This document shows, piece after piece, positions 1-10,533 of a DNA stretch of 64,000 nt. The stretch comes from Fistulifera solaris (Eukaryota; Bacillariophyta; Bacillariophyceae; Naviculales; Stauroneidaceae), in contig AP026127.1 of NCBI GenBank assembly GCA_030295235.1, positions 1,180,501 to 1,244,500 on the forward strand, written 5' to 3'. The notes under the pieces were generated by a model. That model made no database searches and was not told where the DNA came from. It saw only the letters and a list, made by a program, of their open reading frames with translations. Each line of letters starts with the position of its first letter. The stretch's first letter is position 1. Both the position numbers and the translations under genes were made by a program.

Positions 1-1071
1 AGCGTGGTAGCTACAATCGCTTTCGAGAGTCTCTCGACCGCCAACGAAGGAGAGACAATGTACCGGGGCACTGTGTCTCGTTTATATTATCATCATGTCC
101 ACAACGATGGCGGAGATTTGAAGCAGTTGATGATTGGTGGGTGGTGTGTTTTGTCGACGCCTCAGGACTCCGCTGGTGTCTATGCTAAAGCAATGGCTCA
201 TTGTAAGGAATACCTCCATCCTGACAAAGGTACCACGGTCCAGCAGCATGAGAGTTTACTGCCAATCAATTTGGCGTCTGGCAAACGATCCAAGGACAAC
301 AGATACTATTTGATGATGTCGGATGAGGGCGAAAGCTGGGACGAACGGCTCGTGAATGCTTGTTGCAATGATAAGAAGGACGGCACTAACCTTGTGGAGC
401 TCGAGAAACACCAACAGGTGATTGTGTCTCTCTTTTATGCGATTTGCTGCAAGCTAGGATTGCAGGATTTCGCCTCTCCTTTCATTTACCCCATGAGTGA
501 ATTTCGTGTCCAGAGTGGCGAGGAGAACCGCCGCGTCAATCCGCTATTCCGTCTTTTCTGCAATGAGGAGTCTTTGCTAGCAGGCGGTTTTGCTGATGAG
601 GGATCATCTGTCCCAGCTCAACAATTGCATTGTGATCATGCGGATTCGGATATTTTTTATGGAACCACTGTGTCGCAATTTCCGCCAAAAGAATCCGACC
701 TCGGGCAACTTCTTGCTGCTGGGATGTCCTTCATTCATCCATTGTCGGACAAAGGACGACATATCCAGGTTCTCAAATCCCTGCCTCATATTCAGCCGCA
801 CCAGACCCTCGTCTTCTTGGGAAATGTTGCTCATGGAGGGGTTACTCATCTCTTGAAGAAAGACAAGTTTTTGGAAAAACTTACCTGGCCGGCTCTGCAT
901 GGTCATATTGATGTAAAGACCAAAAAGAGAGAAGTTGGCCTTTTGACATACCTCAACAAAGACATTACGCATCTGAATTTTGAAAACTGGAACCTAAGAA
1001 AGCACAAAACAAGAAATCTACTAAATAAGTACCTTTTCTACCTACTTATTGCATTGACATTCCGCAGGTGA
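1..1071 (+). CDS. Unrecognised protein, 5' end outside the window
   Basis: The reading frame is open from base 1 to a TGA at 1069-1071, giving at least 356 residues, so the true start probably lies upstream. The first in-frame ATG is at 58. I do not recognise a family with confidence. A stretch near residues 203-285 has an HCDHADSD segment and, about 70 residues later, a GNVAHGGVTH segment. This spacing of His/Asp and a distal His resembles the metal-binding facial triad of 2-oxoglutarate/Fe(II) oxygenases, but the surrounding fold is not obvious and this is only a suggestion. The last 25 residues are hydrophobic. The gene is followed by a degenerate and then a young minisatellite array. Confidence 0.6.
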   Translation, partial: SVVATIAFESLSTANEGETMYRGTVSRLYYHHVHNDGGDLKQLMIGGWCVLSTPQDSAGVYAKAMAHCKEYLHPDKGTTVQQHESLLPINLASGKRSKDNRYYLMMSDEGESWDERLVNACCNDKKDGTNLVELEKHQQVIVSLFYAICCKLGLQDFASPFIYPMSEFRVQSGEENRRVNPLFRLFCNEESLLAGGFADEGSSVPAQQLHCDHADSDIFYGTTVSQFPPKESDLGQLLAAGMSFIHPLSDKGRHIQVLKSLPHIQPHQTLVFLGNVAHGGVTHLLKKDKFLEKLTWPALHGHIDVKTKKREVGLLTYLNKDITHLNFENWNLRKHKTRNLLNKYLFYLLIALTFRR

Positions 1072-1620
1072 TCGGTTTACCTTCACGATTTGCAAGTCTA
1101 GGCCTATAGAGAGCATCTATTTGTAATTAGCACAAAAGCACGAAATATCCGACTAAAACAAATGTTTCGGGTCGTACCGAAATTCTGTGGAAGTTCCAGA
1201 AATTCTGGACTTAGTGTTATCGGTTTGCAGAAATGCTGTAAAAGCTAATTGTGGTTGTACCGAAATACGAAATACTGTGCAAGTTGTTGATCATGCAGTT
1301 CTTCTGTACAGTATACACGTTCCAGAAATTTTGGATACGGTGTTTCGGATCGTACCGAAATTTTGTGCATTGTGCACATTCCAGAATATCTGCACAAAGT
1401 TTATCTCGGTAATACAGAAATGCTGATGCATTTCCAGAAATTCTGGAGAAGTCGTTTTTGATCCTACCAAAACTGTGTGTGCGTTCCAGCGATTCTGGAC
1501 ACGGTGATAATATTATTGTTTATTGTTAGAACCAAAATTATGCGCGTTCCCGAAATCTGAAGCAAGCGGTTTTGTGTTCCTGCCGAAAATGGTAATTGAA
1601 ATACACCTTCTCCACAATTA
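1072..1620. repeat. Degenerate flank of minisatellite A
   Basis: This noncoding stretch holds a series of imperfect copies of a core CCAGAAATTCTGG (near 1194, 1320, 1378, 1433, 1484), about 51-58 bp apart in the later part. The core is the reverse complement of the centre of the 52-bp unit that follows at 1621. It looks like an older, mutated and possibly inverted part of the same array. No gene is supported here. Confidence 0.5.
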
Positions 1621-2636
1621 ATGGACCGCCCCAGATTATCTGGACGAATGAAAAACACCGGGTTTGGAGTTACTGGACCAGCCATGATTTTTGTGTGAAT
1701 GAAATACACCTGGTCCAGACTTTCTGAACCAGCCCAGATTTTGTGTACGAATAAAATACACCTGGTCCAGAATATCTGGACCATCACAGAATTTCTGTGT
1801 TAATAAAAACACCTGGTCCAGAATTTCTGGACCAGCCCAGATTTTGTGTATTAATGAAATACACCTGGTCCAGAATTTCTGGACCAGCCCAGATCGTGTG
1901 AATGAACGAAATACACGTGGTCCAGAGTTTCTGGACAAGCCCAGATTTTCTGTGTGAATGCAATACACCTGGTCCAGAATTTCTGGACCAGCCCAGATCG
2001 CGTGAATGAACGAATTACACCTGGTCCAGAATTTCTGGACCAGCCCAGATTTTGTGTATGAATGAAATACACCTGGTCCAGAATTTCTGGACCATCTCAG
2101 ATTTTGTGTATGAATGAAATACACATGGTCCAGAATTTCTGGACCAGCCCAGATCGCGTGAATGAATGAAAAACACCTGGACCAGAATTTCTGGACCAGC
2201 CCAGATTTTGTGTCTGAATGCAATACACCTGGTCCAGAATTTCTGGATTAGCGCAGATTTTCTGTGTGAATGAAAAGCACATGGTCCAGAATTTCTGGAC
2301 CAGCCCAGATTTTCTGTGTGAATGAAAAGCACATGGTCCAGAATTTCTGGACCAGCCCAGATTTTCTGTGTGAATGAAATACACCTGGTCCAGAATTTCT
2401 GGACCATCTCAGATTTTGTGTATGAATGAAATACACCTGGTCCAGAATTTCTGGACCAGCCCAGATTTTCTGTGTGAATGAAATACACCTGGTCCAGAAT
2501 TTCTGGACCAGCCCAGATTTTGTGTATGAATGAAATACACATGGTCCAGAATTTCTGGACCAGCCCAGATTTTCTGTGTGAATGAAAAACAACTGGTCCA
2601 GTATTTCTGGACCAGCCTAGATTTTGTGTACTGTAT
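1621..2636. repeat. Minisatellite array A, 52-bp unit, palindromic core
   Basis: About 18 head-to-tail copies of a 52-bp unit. Each begins with the near-perfect palindrome TGGTCCAGAA-TTTCTGGACCA (21 bp) and continues with a linker of the type gcccagattttgtgtatgaatgaaatacacc. Linker variants (atcgcgtgaatgaacgaa, ttctgtgtgaatgaa) are shuffled along the array, as expected from unequal exchange. Because 52 is not a multiple of three and stops are rare, the minus strand is open in all frames, giving spurious ORFs of up to 195 codons with a 52-residue super-period. A second array of the same unit lies at 37.1-38.1 kb. Confidence 0.92.
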
Positions 2637-2711
2637 GAATTATGAATACTGGACTGTAGTTTAGACTAGAGGTGCAGGCAAAGGGCAAGAAAAGTTCTCT
2701 CGTCAAGTTTA

Positions 2712-2721
2712 GTACCGGTAC
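2712..2721. promoter_or_regulatory. GTACCGGTAC palindrome upstream of the sulfotransferase-like gene
   Basis: A perfect 10-bp palindrome about 240 bp before the ATG at 2964. The same GTAC-centred motif recurs upstream of other genes in the window (7250, 39764, 39854). A regulatory role is inference. The rest of 2640-2963 shows nothing else. Confidence 0.3.
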
Positions 2722-2963
2722 GATTGCGTAATTAACCACATGTCGTTTTCAAACTCAACGGCTCTCTTTCGCGGCGAGGAAATTCATTCTCAAGAGTGAA
2801 ATTTTTGCGGCGTCGATGCATGCATTGCCTCTTATTTGTTCACTCACCTCGCTCAGTGAAGCATTTAAAGCTTCGCTAGAGTACGTCATAGAGCTTTCTG
2901 GTTCATCGACTGGCGGTCGTGCATACAAATACGTTGATTTTATTGTGTCCTTAGCACAACAAG

Positions 2964-4044
2964 ATGAAACAAACGAGTCGGTTTACCTGCTCACGCCCGT
3001 GCGTGGCGTTCCTCGCTCTCATTGCGTTCGTCATGTTGTATTTCTCGCGTCAACAAACATTGGATGATTTAGACACAACGTCACAAGAAAAGCATAACCA
3101 CGTCGATGTCAATCCTACCTTTGGTGATGCACCGAGTGATAAACGAAATCCCATTCGTCAGATTAGTATTTTAGGTGAACGAAACAGCGGTACACGATGG
3201 ACCTTTGAGTACGTATCATTTGCTGCTGTTATGCCGCAGCTTGTTTCATTTCGGCTTCTAATTGCTTCATTACAGTCACATGCTGGAATGCTTCGGTCAC
3301 GCCTTGACGGTGAAAAAGGGACTGGTTCGCTATAAGCATTGGTTTCAATACGAAGACTCGTCGCTGTATCCGCACGACACACTCGTCTTGGCGCAGTTCC
3401 GAAACCCCTATGATTGGTTGCAAGCCATGCAGCGTGTGCCGCATCACAGTCCGGCTCATTTGAGTACAGCTGTCGATCACAAATGGGAGATTTTCTTGTC
3501 CAAACCGTGGACGATGGAACGGATCGGGAGCGATTTGTGGCCCAATCGAACGAGTGACGAAGACAGTCCGGCCAAGAACTGTCAACAGAAATTCAAGTAT
3601 CGAGACATTATTAGTTGCGATATCGAACCTTTGCCGCATGAAGCGTACAAACACACGATTCGTTACAGTGAACATCAACCATTTTACGAAATGCGAAATG
3701 ATGGTTCGGGGGAGCCGTTCGCCAATATCATGGAAATGAGAACGGATAAGATTCGGAATTTTCTGTCGGTCGTGGACTATGAAGGTGTTGCGGATGTGTG
3801 GGTGTTGCAGTATGAGTATCTGGTTCACAAAGGAACACAAAATTTAATTGATAAAGTGGCCGAATGGACGGGCATCGAACCAAAGTGTCAAGCCAAAGGA
3901 TCGCAGGTCCGCAAACCTAAAAAGACGAGAATTGTACCAACCGAAATGGCACGATTTATTCGTGAAAATCTAGATTGGGATGTGGAAAGGTCGATCGGAT
4001 ACAACATTGATTTGAAACGGGAAGAAGTCGGCTGGGATTGGTAA
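2964..4044 (+). CDS. Sulfotransferase-like type II membrane protein
   Basis: Two exons, 2964-3208 and 3276-4044, flank a 67-nt intron with GT-AG ends (GTACGT donor, TTACAG acceptor). The joined frame encodes 337 residues. An N-terminal hydrophobic segment at residues 13-28 (VAFLALIAFVMLYF) after a short basic tail predicts a type II Golgi membrane protein. The segment LGERNSGTRWTF near residue 75 resembles the PAPS-binding P-loop of sulfotransferases, and LAQFRNPYDWLQAM resembles the second (3'-phosphate) motif. The enzyme would transfer sulfate to a glycan or protein in the secretory pathway. The family call is by motif only. No frameshift is needed. Confidence 0.72.
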
Positions 4045-4130
4045 ATGCGACAGCTCGATGCCAGTATATACAATAGAACGATGAATAGCGATGTTAACAA
4101 CGATAGTTTTAGCGTAATCGTTTAACTATT

Positions 4131-7028
4131 TTAAACATTTTGCAAGGTTTCCATGAGTACACTCGCATCCTTATCAGCTAGGCAACTTCCGACAATAGCT
4201 CCCGTGGCTCCAGCTTCCTTTATTTGCTTGACGTAGTCCGTGGCGTCATCACCTATAAGTCCTACTCGGCCTTGAACCAAAAATTGTATGTCTCCGTGTC
4301 GCTCCTTCAGTTCTTCAAAAGTGTCACTTTTTAATAAGGAAAGAGCTTGAGCACCTGTCAAGTCGTACATGTAGTCTTCGAGAAGTCGGTTCGAAAATAT
4401 GAGGCCGTGAATGCTGCCTTTTTCGAGAGCCATTACGGCCCGCATTTGTACTTCCGAAGTCACTTTGACGAATACTTGAAACTGCAAACTAGCTGCAATT
4501 TTCGATAAATACAAAAGATCTTTCGCCGCAAGTGCTCCAGCTATCAGCGATACGGCATCTGCCCCCGCGAGTCGAAGTTTGTACAACTGATATGGGTACA
4601 GGATCAAATCGATTGCTAGCACCGGCGGAACAACAACCCCATCTTCTGACATCATGTCAAGTGCTGCTTTTGCGGTCTCTTCTCTCACAGTTTGTATATC
4701 GCTAAGGGATCCGCCAAAGAAGATGGGGTCGCAGTTGACCGCCATGGCTGGGGCTCCAGCCTGAACGAATGTTCGGGAGAGCTTGGCTAGATCGTATCGA
4801 CGTCGCAGCGATCCACCAACTGGATCAGATTTTTTGAATTCTGGGATTATGATGAATTGGCCGTTTTGAGCCGCAGCTCTAAGACTGGCAACAAAGTCAC
4901 GGGGCTTGGGCATAGTTGGATCCGTTGCCGAAAGTCGGCACTGAGAAACTAAATTCGCCAGAGGAACTCGTTCACGGAATCGATCCACTTCTGTTTCTTT
5001 CTCCCACATGAATTCTTCCAGCGCACTCGAAGCAACGGCCGTCTTTTCAGCAACACTCCATTCGACAGTAGACACAGTAAGGGCCCTGCCCGAATGAATT
5101 TCTCTTCGTTTCAAAATGAGTTCGCCATCCTCACCCCGAGGTGCTTTCGAGGTCAGAGTCTGAGGGCCGATCTTAGTGTCAGCGTCGTCTCCGTCACTTT
5201 CATCATCCGAGATTTCCTTTCTTTCTGAGCTTTCGTTTTTAGCTTGTTTCGGATTGTAGATTGCCCTACCGGAGTGACTGCCAACGAGAAAATATCCAGT
5301 AGCACTACCTTGTATGGTATTTCCAGACAACAGTACTCCATTGGAAAAGAAGCCACTGATGCAACTGACCGATGGCAACATTCGGGCAGCAGTGCTGCTT
5401 TCGTAATACTGCTTGCCTTGAAAAAACTTGCTACCACGATCGAGTGTAGGAATGATGAGGCATCCGACTGCCTCAAACTTGACTTTGGGTTTGTCTTCTT
5501 CGGCAGCAAACTGCTCACCTAATAACCTCTTCTTGTAGCCGATCCACAAAGCCTCTACTTCCTTTTTCGCAAACTCACTTTCACGCACAAAGAATCGCAT
5601 TCGGCTGCCAGGTGTAACATTAACTTTACCCAACGGCAGTGTGACGCTGCCGTCCTTCATCCCGGCCGTAGCTACCTGATGAACTGTGAACCGATGTCCT
5701 TGTCCCTCGGCGAGTCTCAAAAGTTCGGAAACGGTCCGTGCCGTCATGGGACCCTGCTGCTGTTCCAGTCCGATCAATAAAGTACGTCTCATGAAGGCTT
5801 GATCATCATCCGAAAGCGTCCTCATCAAAAATTGGCTTCCGCCAAGACTGGCTTGGGGATTCTGGCCTTGGCATACGCTTGTGCCTGTCGCGCTTTGACA
5901 TCCATCTCTTTTCATCCTCTTCATCGTCTTCCTCCTCCTCTTCTTGCTCTTCTTCTTCTTTCAATGCTTCTGTAGCTGCCTCATCGAGTACAATAGCATT
6001 GATGGTAGAGTCTTCACCTTTGAGAATTTGATAAATACCTCCTACCGCCTTGGCACCTTGTGCCGTCATGGTTTGTATCTGCACATCCCCTTGCAACATG
6101 ACTCCAGTACAACCGTTCGTGTGAAAGGTGGGACTGGAGGAATGTGCTGACCATTGATAGAGTTTGGCACGACTGAGAGACGACACGGTCGACGCAATGC
6201 CCCCACAATCGTGCATTGGGGAAAGTAGGTTTCCAATCCCAACAACAATGCATCCACTTGGGTCGAGAACGCCGGACTGGGCACGAGAAGAAACGATGTT
6301 GGCAATTGATCCAGAGTATCTTCTCCGGCAGCACTGCGCGGCAACAAACCGACTTCTTTTTTCCATTCCTTGGCGTCCAATTGGTCCATATCGTCCGGCA
6401 AATCCTCCAAATGAAACGTTCGAACCGTCGTATCCGGAAAGATTGCCAGGGTAACAATGACCGCCGGAATCCCTTCGTATTCGACCGTATCACACGCTTG
6501 CATGGTATTCAAAACCGGTGCACCCCCGATGCATCCCGCCACGGAACTCCCAATGAGATTTTGAATTTGAACACCAAAGGAAGACGCCGAAGCCAAAATG
6601 GTCGGTACCGTCAAAGTCGAGGGTTGTTGCGTTCCACCATCGTACAGTGATGACACGGATACCATGGCCAAGTCGACTGTTATAGGTTGTTCTTCCGTGG
6701 CAGTGGGTAGAGACCGCAATGCCATGGTGACGGCTTCTTGTAAAGCTTCGACGAGATTGGAGTTACTCGAATGACCTGTACTCATGGCCATGGGTTGATT
6801 GAGATCCATTTGTTCCGTTGAAAATGTTTGGGCAGAGAGATATCGTTTGGATTGTTGCGAAACATGACAAATGTTTGCATGTTGGTGGTATCGATGAAGA
6901 GACGCAAAAGTGAAGGCATGAGTTTGTTGCACAAACGACGTGCTCATGAGCCAGAATGAGGCAAGCGCGAGCAGCATTTGCAACTGTATACTACCATCCC
7001 TTCTTCTTGTACGTTGTGAGATCATCAT
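4131..7028 (-). CDS. Plastid-type FIST domain / indole-3-glycerol-phosphate-synthase-like fusion
   Basis: Start at 7028, stop at 4131; about 966 residues if three one-base deletions are allowed, at the C-run 6200-6204, the T-run 5894-5896 and the A-run 5827-5831. All three shift the frame in the same direction and together restore phase. The N-terminus is a signal peptide ending at ...QQTHAF/TF, an ASAF-like plastid-import site. A FIST_N-like sensory region follows (SFLLVPSPAFSTQVDALLLG), then a Glu-rich linker and a FIST_C-like region up to about residue 600. The C-terminal third is a TIM barrel like indole-3-glycerol-phosphate synthase (TrpC): IIPEFKKSDP matches the beta1 motif, PYQLYKLRLAGADAVSLI the beta3-alpha3 region, and GATGAIVGSCL the phosphate-binding end. 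The beta3 catalytic Lys position is Ile (VLAIDLIL), so it may be a pseudoenzyme. Role inferred: ligand sensing in the plastid. Confidence 0.75.
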
Positions 7029-7489
7029 TTTGTTGTCGAGAAGGGTTTCCCTGCAATAACAATCTCAACTTGTTATACTGTCTTTTGTTGTCACCGCAAC
7101 AACAATGAGAAAAAAGAGGCAACACAAAAAAATGCGACGACGAGGCACGAGGCAGCCGCGAGCACGAATTTTGGTCAGTACGTCCGTCCGCTTTTCACTG
7201 CGACATGGATCAGTCACCCACTATTAATCTTAGTGTAACCTGGTCCCTGGTACGGTACCGTACTTGCCGCATTATTGCGTCGCTTGTCGTCTGCACGCAA
7301 CACCATGGCGTGCAATGATGAGAAACACGAAGTAATCATTAACTGCATGCAACAAGGTAACAACAACAACAACAACGTTGAGACTACCATTACTGACTAA
7401 ACAGTCGAATTCGTTGAACAAAGACATTTTCAGCGGAGAAACGCGATAAGTAATTCACAGCAATTCATTTCGACGCAACTACAAAAAAA
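7029..7489. promoter_or_regulatory. Divergent intergenic region, FIST fusion / PP2A
   Basis: This 461-bp gap separates two divergently transcribed genes and must hold both promoters. It contains a perfect 14-bp palindrome GTACGGTACCGTAC at 7250-7263 and a short (AAC)n run near 7360-7376. I see no TATA box that stands out and no additional gene. Confidence 0.4.
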
Positions 7490-8525
7490 ATGGACGAAAC
7501 CGCCGACACCCCGTCATCACCCGAGATGAATGCCACGGCGAGTGCCGCCGCGGCCACACCCCTTCCTCCTCAATCATCAACTGCTACGTTAGATCTCGAA
7601 AAATCATACGCCGATCTCGAAGCGTGGTTGGCCAAATTGACACAAGGAACACCCCTTACGGAAGCTGAAGTCAAACTGCTAACGGAACTCGCCCGCGAGC
7701 GTTTGTTGCAGGAATCCAACGTGCAGCCGGTACCGGCGCCCGTCACCATTTGTGGAGATATACACGGTCAATGGCATGATCTCATGGAGCTCTTTCGGAT
7801 TGGAGGGAGTGCGCCCGATACGAATTATTTGTTCATGGGAGATTATGTCGATCGGGGTTACTATTCCGTCGAAACCGTTTCCTTACTCGTTTGTTTGAAA
7901 GTTCGTTACCCCGATCGCGTCTTTATACTTCGTGGGAATCATGAATCACGACAAATTACGCAAGTCTACGGATTCTACGACGAGTGTGTTCGAAAGTATG
8001 GTTCTGCGAATGTCTGGAAATTGTTTACCGACTTGTTTGATTACTTCCCCTTGACGGCCGTCGTCGATAACGCCATCTTTTGTTTACACGGTGGTCTATC
8101 GCCAAGCATCGATACACTGGATCATGTCCGACAACTCGATCGCGTCCAAGAAGTCCCCCACGAAGGTCCCATGTGCGATTTGTTGTGGAGTGATCCGGAC
8201 GATCGGACCGGGTGGGGCATTTCGCCACGGGGCGCCGGATTTACCTTTGGCGCCGACATTTCGGCCGCCTTCAATGCCCGGAATGGATTGACGACGGTGG
8301 CGCGGGCGCATCAACTGGTCATGGAGGGATACAATTGGAGTCATGAAGGTGCCGTCGTGACCATCTTTTCGGCACCCAATTATTGCTATCGTTGTGGGAA
8401 TCAAGCGGCGATTTTAGAAGTCGATGAAAATAGAACCAATCAGCAGTTTTTACAGTTTGATCCGGCTCCGCGACGAGGTGAACCGAGTACGCTCAATCGA
8501 AAAAACACCCGATTACTTTTTGTAG
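7490..8525 (+). CDS. Serine/threonine protein phosphatase PP2A catalytic subunit
   Basis: The ATG at 7490 opens a protein of about 344 residues with all metallophosphatase signatures of the PPP family: GDIHGQ, GDYVDRG, LRGNHE, HGGLSP and [11 protein letters not shown]. The family has two metal ions at the active site and dephosphorylates Ser/Thr with A and B regulatory subunits in cytosol and nucleus. As read, the frame runs past the normal end to 8536. Removing one A from the six-A run at 8500-8505 gives RKTPDYFL and a stop at 8523-8525. TPDYFL is the invariant PP2A tail that is carboxymethylated on the last Leu, so this is PP2A rather than PP4 or PP6. An Ala/Thr/Pro-rich extension of about 35 residues precedes the usual start. 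Confidence 0.95.
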
Positions 8526-8666
8526 TTTCGTTATAACAGCAATAGTAATAATATAAAAATGGTTAATGTTGAAAGTATTTGCTCTATCTTTTGCTTGTAC
8601 CGATCCTGTGTAAGACTTCTCTTTTGCTGTTTTTATTGAAAAGTCAATGTGAAGTTTGGGTTATGA

Positions 8667-10001
8667 TCAATGTATTATATTGGGTCCTATCAATACACGT
8701 GCGCATTGTTCCCCCATTGTCTGGTTGTCTGGCTTGTCCCCGACTCCCAATCGTTTGTGGCGTGATCCTCCTCCTGATAACCACGATACCGTCGATCGCT
8801 GATGGTTGTGTTGGTTTCCAAAGTCGACATAAAGAGGCGGATTCGTTCTTCGTGCGGATCGGTATTTTGAGGAACGCTCCAAGCCATCGTTTTCTCGGTA
8901 CAGCCCGGCTCCCGACCGTTGACTCGCTGTATCGTATGGATTATCTGTGTAGTACTGTCCTGTCGAAGAAAAATGAAAGTGAGTCATTTATGCTTCGAGA
9001 AGGGTCAGCAACCGGCATGGGCGCTCTGAACTCACCTCTTCCACTCATGGCTAGTATCTGATTCGGGTCATGCGAATACAAATGGGCTTCTCCGTATGAA
9101 AGAGTGTCACTAGCGTACTCGGGAGGATATCCCTGACTGAGATCCGTATCATGAATGTGCATACCATCGGTATATATTTCTGGTCGTGTTGCGCGTCTCG
9201 TCATGCCAAAGAGAAGAAGTAAGACACTGAATGCGGCGAGAAAACTGAGCCCCACAATCAGGGGTACGTTGGGTTGCTTAGTCGAGTCCGTTGGGTTTGT
9301 AATTTGACCTTCTTCTACTGGTTCACTGAGAATGCTCTTATCAGTGTCTGCTACTTCGTTGTCACTCTCGTCATTTCCGGTGTTGATTTCTACATCGGTC
9401 TCGGATTCACTCTCATTGTCTGGATCGGCGTCGGTGTCGGATGCCTGCTCTCGATCATACTTTAAAAGTTCACAGTGAGGACCATAAAACTCTTTTGGAC
9501 AAACACAACCGAGATGGCGATACTCGTTGTTGATGGTAGTGTTCCCAGGTGCCACCTGTGCGCTGATAAAGCTACTTTTGCATTTTCCTCCGTTGGTACA
9601 GAAGGATGTCGATTCATTCGGATCATACTTGTCGGCACAGTATTCTGTGTAGGGATTGCGGCACATCAAACCAGCGAATCGGCTGACCTCTTCGGCCACC
9701 GAACAGTCACACACCATTTCTCCTGTGTCTCGTTGTCGCTGGCAGGGGCGTCCGTTTTGCATTTTCCGTCGCTCTGACACGGCTCTACCGGAACATCGCA
9801 CGCGGCACCTCCATACCCCTCGTCGCAGGCACATTGTTCGATCATTTTTCCACTCTGCACTAAGGCGGATAGCTCTTCTTGGTTATCTGATACGAAAGTA
9901 CAAGTTCCGTGTTCACAGGATAGCCCGCATTGTTCTTTGGCTGCCCACGACACAACTCCATGGAGCAGAGCAGAGACAATTATAGAGGATGATAAGCGCA
10001 T
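8667..10001 (-). CDS. EGF-like single-pass membrane protein
   Basis: Exon 1 runs 10001-9036 and exon 2 8959-8667, with a 76-nt intron (GTGAGT...CGACAG). A missing A in the run at 9717-9719 must be restored to join the two halves of exon 1, giving about 419 residues. The start at 10001 gives a signal peptide (SSSIIVSALLHGVVSW). Several Cys-rich EGF-like modules follow (CGLSCEHGTC..., CVCPKEFYGPHCELL), then an acidic Asp/Glu/Ser stalk and one membrane helix (VPLIVGLSFLAAFSVLLLLF). The cytosolic tail is about 150 residues. It is likely a cell-surface adhesion or receptor-type protein; the ligand is unknown. The frame of the last exon is less certain, because another frame is also open there. Confidence 0.75.
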
Positions 10002-10533
10002 AGTTTCCAAATCCTCACAGGAATAGACATTTGCAGCACAGCGGCGATAGAGTAAGTTGCGTTGTAGCAACTGCTTTTCACCTTCCTTCACTTGCTTGTC
10101 ATGCAATTCGTTTAGGATTTCAAAAAGTGGCGATCGATTTCGTCATGTACACATTTTTGGTGGTGGAATGCCAAAAACTCATCCAACAATAATGACTTTC
10201 TGCGTATAGTGTACCACCAACTCGTCTGACCGGTAGTCTCACGGATACAGTATTGAGCATTATGAGCGCCCGCGCGCGCGAGCGAGAGCGGCGGTGCATG
10301 TTCGCGATCTTCGCGGAACGAAAAGATTAAAACGACGAGAGCATTTTCTTCATTGCATCTCATCGAACAAAGCTTCTTGTATTCATATCTTATAAGTATT
10401 CTTTCAGACGCAACAATATCAATTGCAAGCAGAACTATTCAACCTGCTTCCACTTCTTCTCCGCGTTCCGTCCTTTCTCCTTGGGATCGCGAATGTGCCT
10501 CGCTGGGAAATCGGGGATGAAACGCCTACATAC
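10002..10533. other. Intergenic region between divergent genes
   Basis: About 530 bp between the divergent EGF-like gene and the next plus-strand gene. It contains a GC-rich stretch cgcccgcgcgcgcgagcgagag near 10267-10288. No gene is supported. Confidence 0.4.

Noticed and set aside
1621-2636. CRISPR-like appearance of array A (palindromic repeats with linkers)
   Set aside because: The linkers are themselves repeated variants, not unique spacers. There are no cas genes and the genome is eukaryotic.
2816-3067. ORF overlapping exon 1 of the sulfotransferase-like gene
   Set aside because: Other frame of the exon; the spliced frame explains the region.
6177-6215. A mini-intron to explain the first frame change in the FIST gene
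   Set aside because: The only GT...AG pair there is 34 nt, leads to the wrong frame and would remove conserved residues; a single missing base in the C-run fits better.
10112-10363. 83-codon minus-strand ORF upstream of the EGF-like gene
   Set aside because: No family and low-complexity CG-rich sequence; likely chance.
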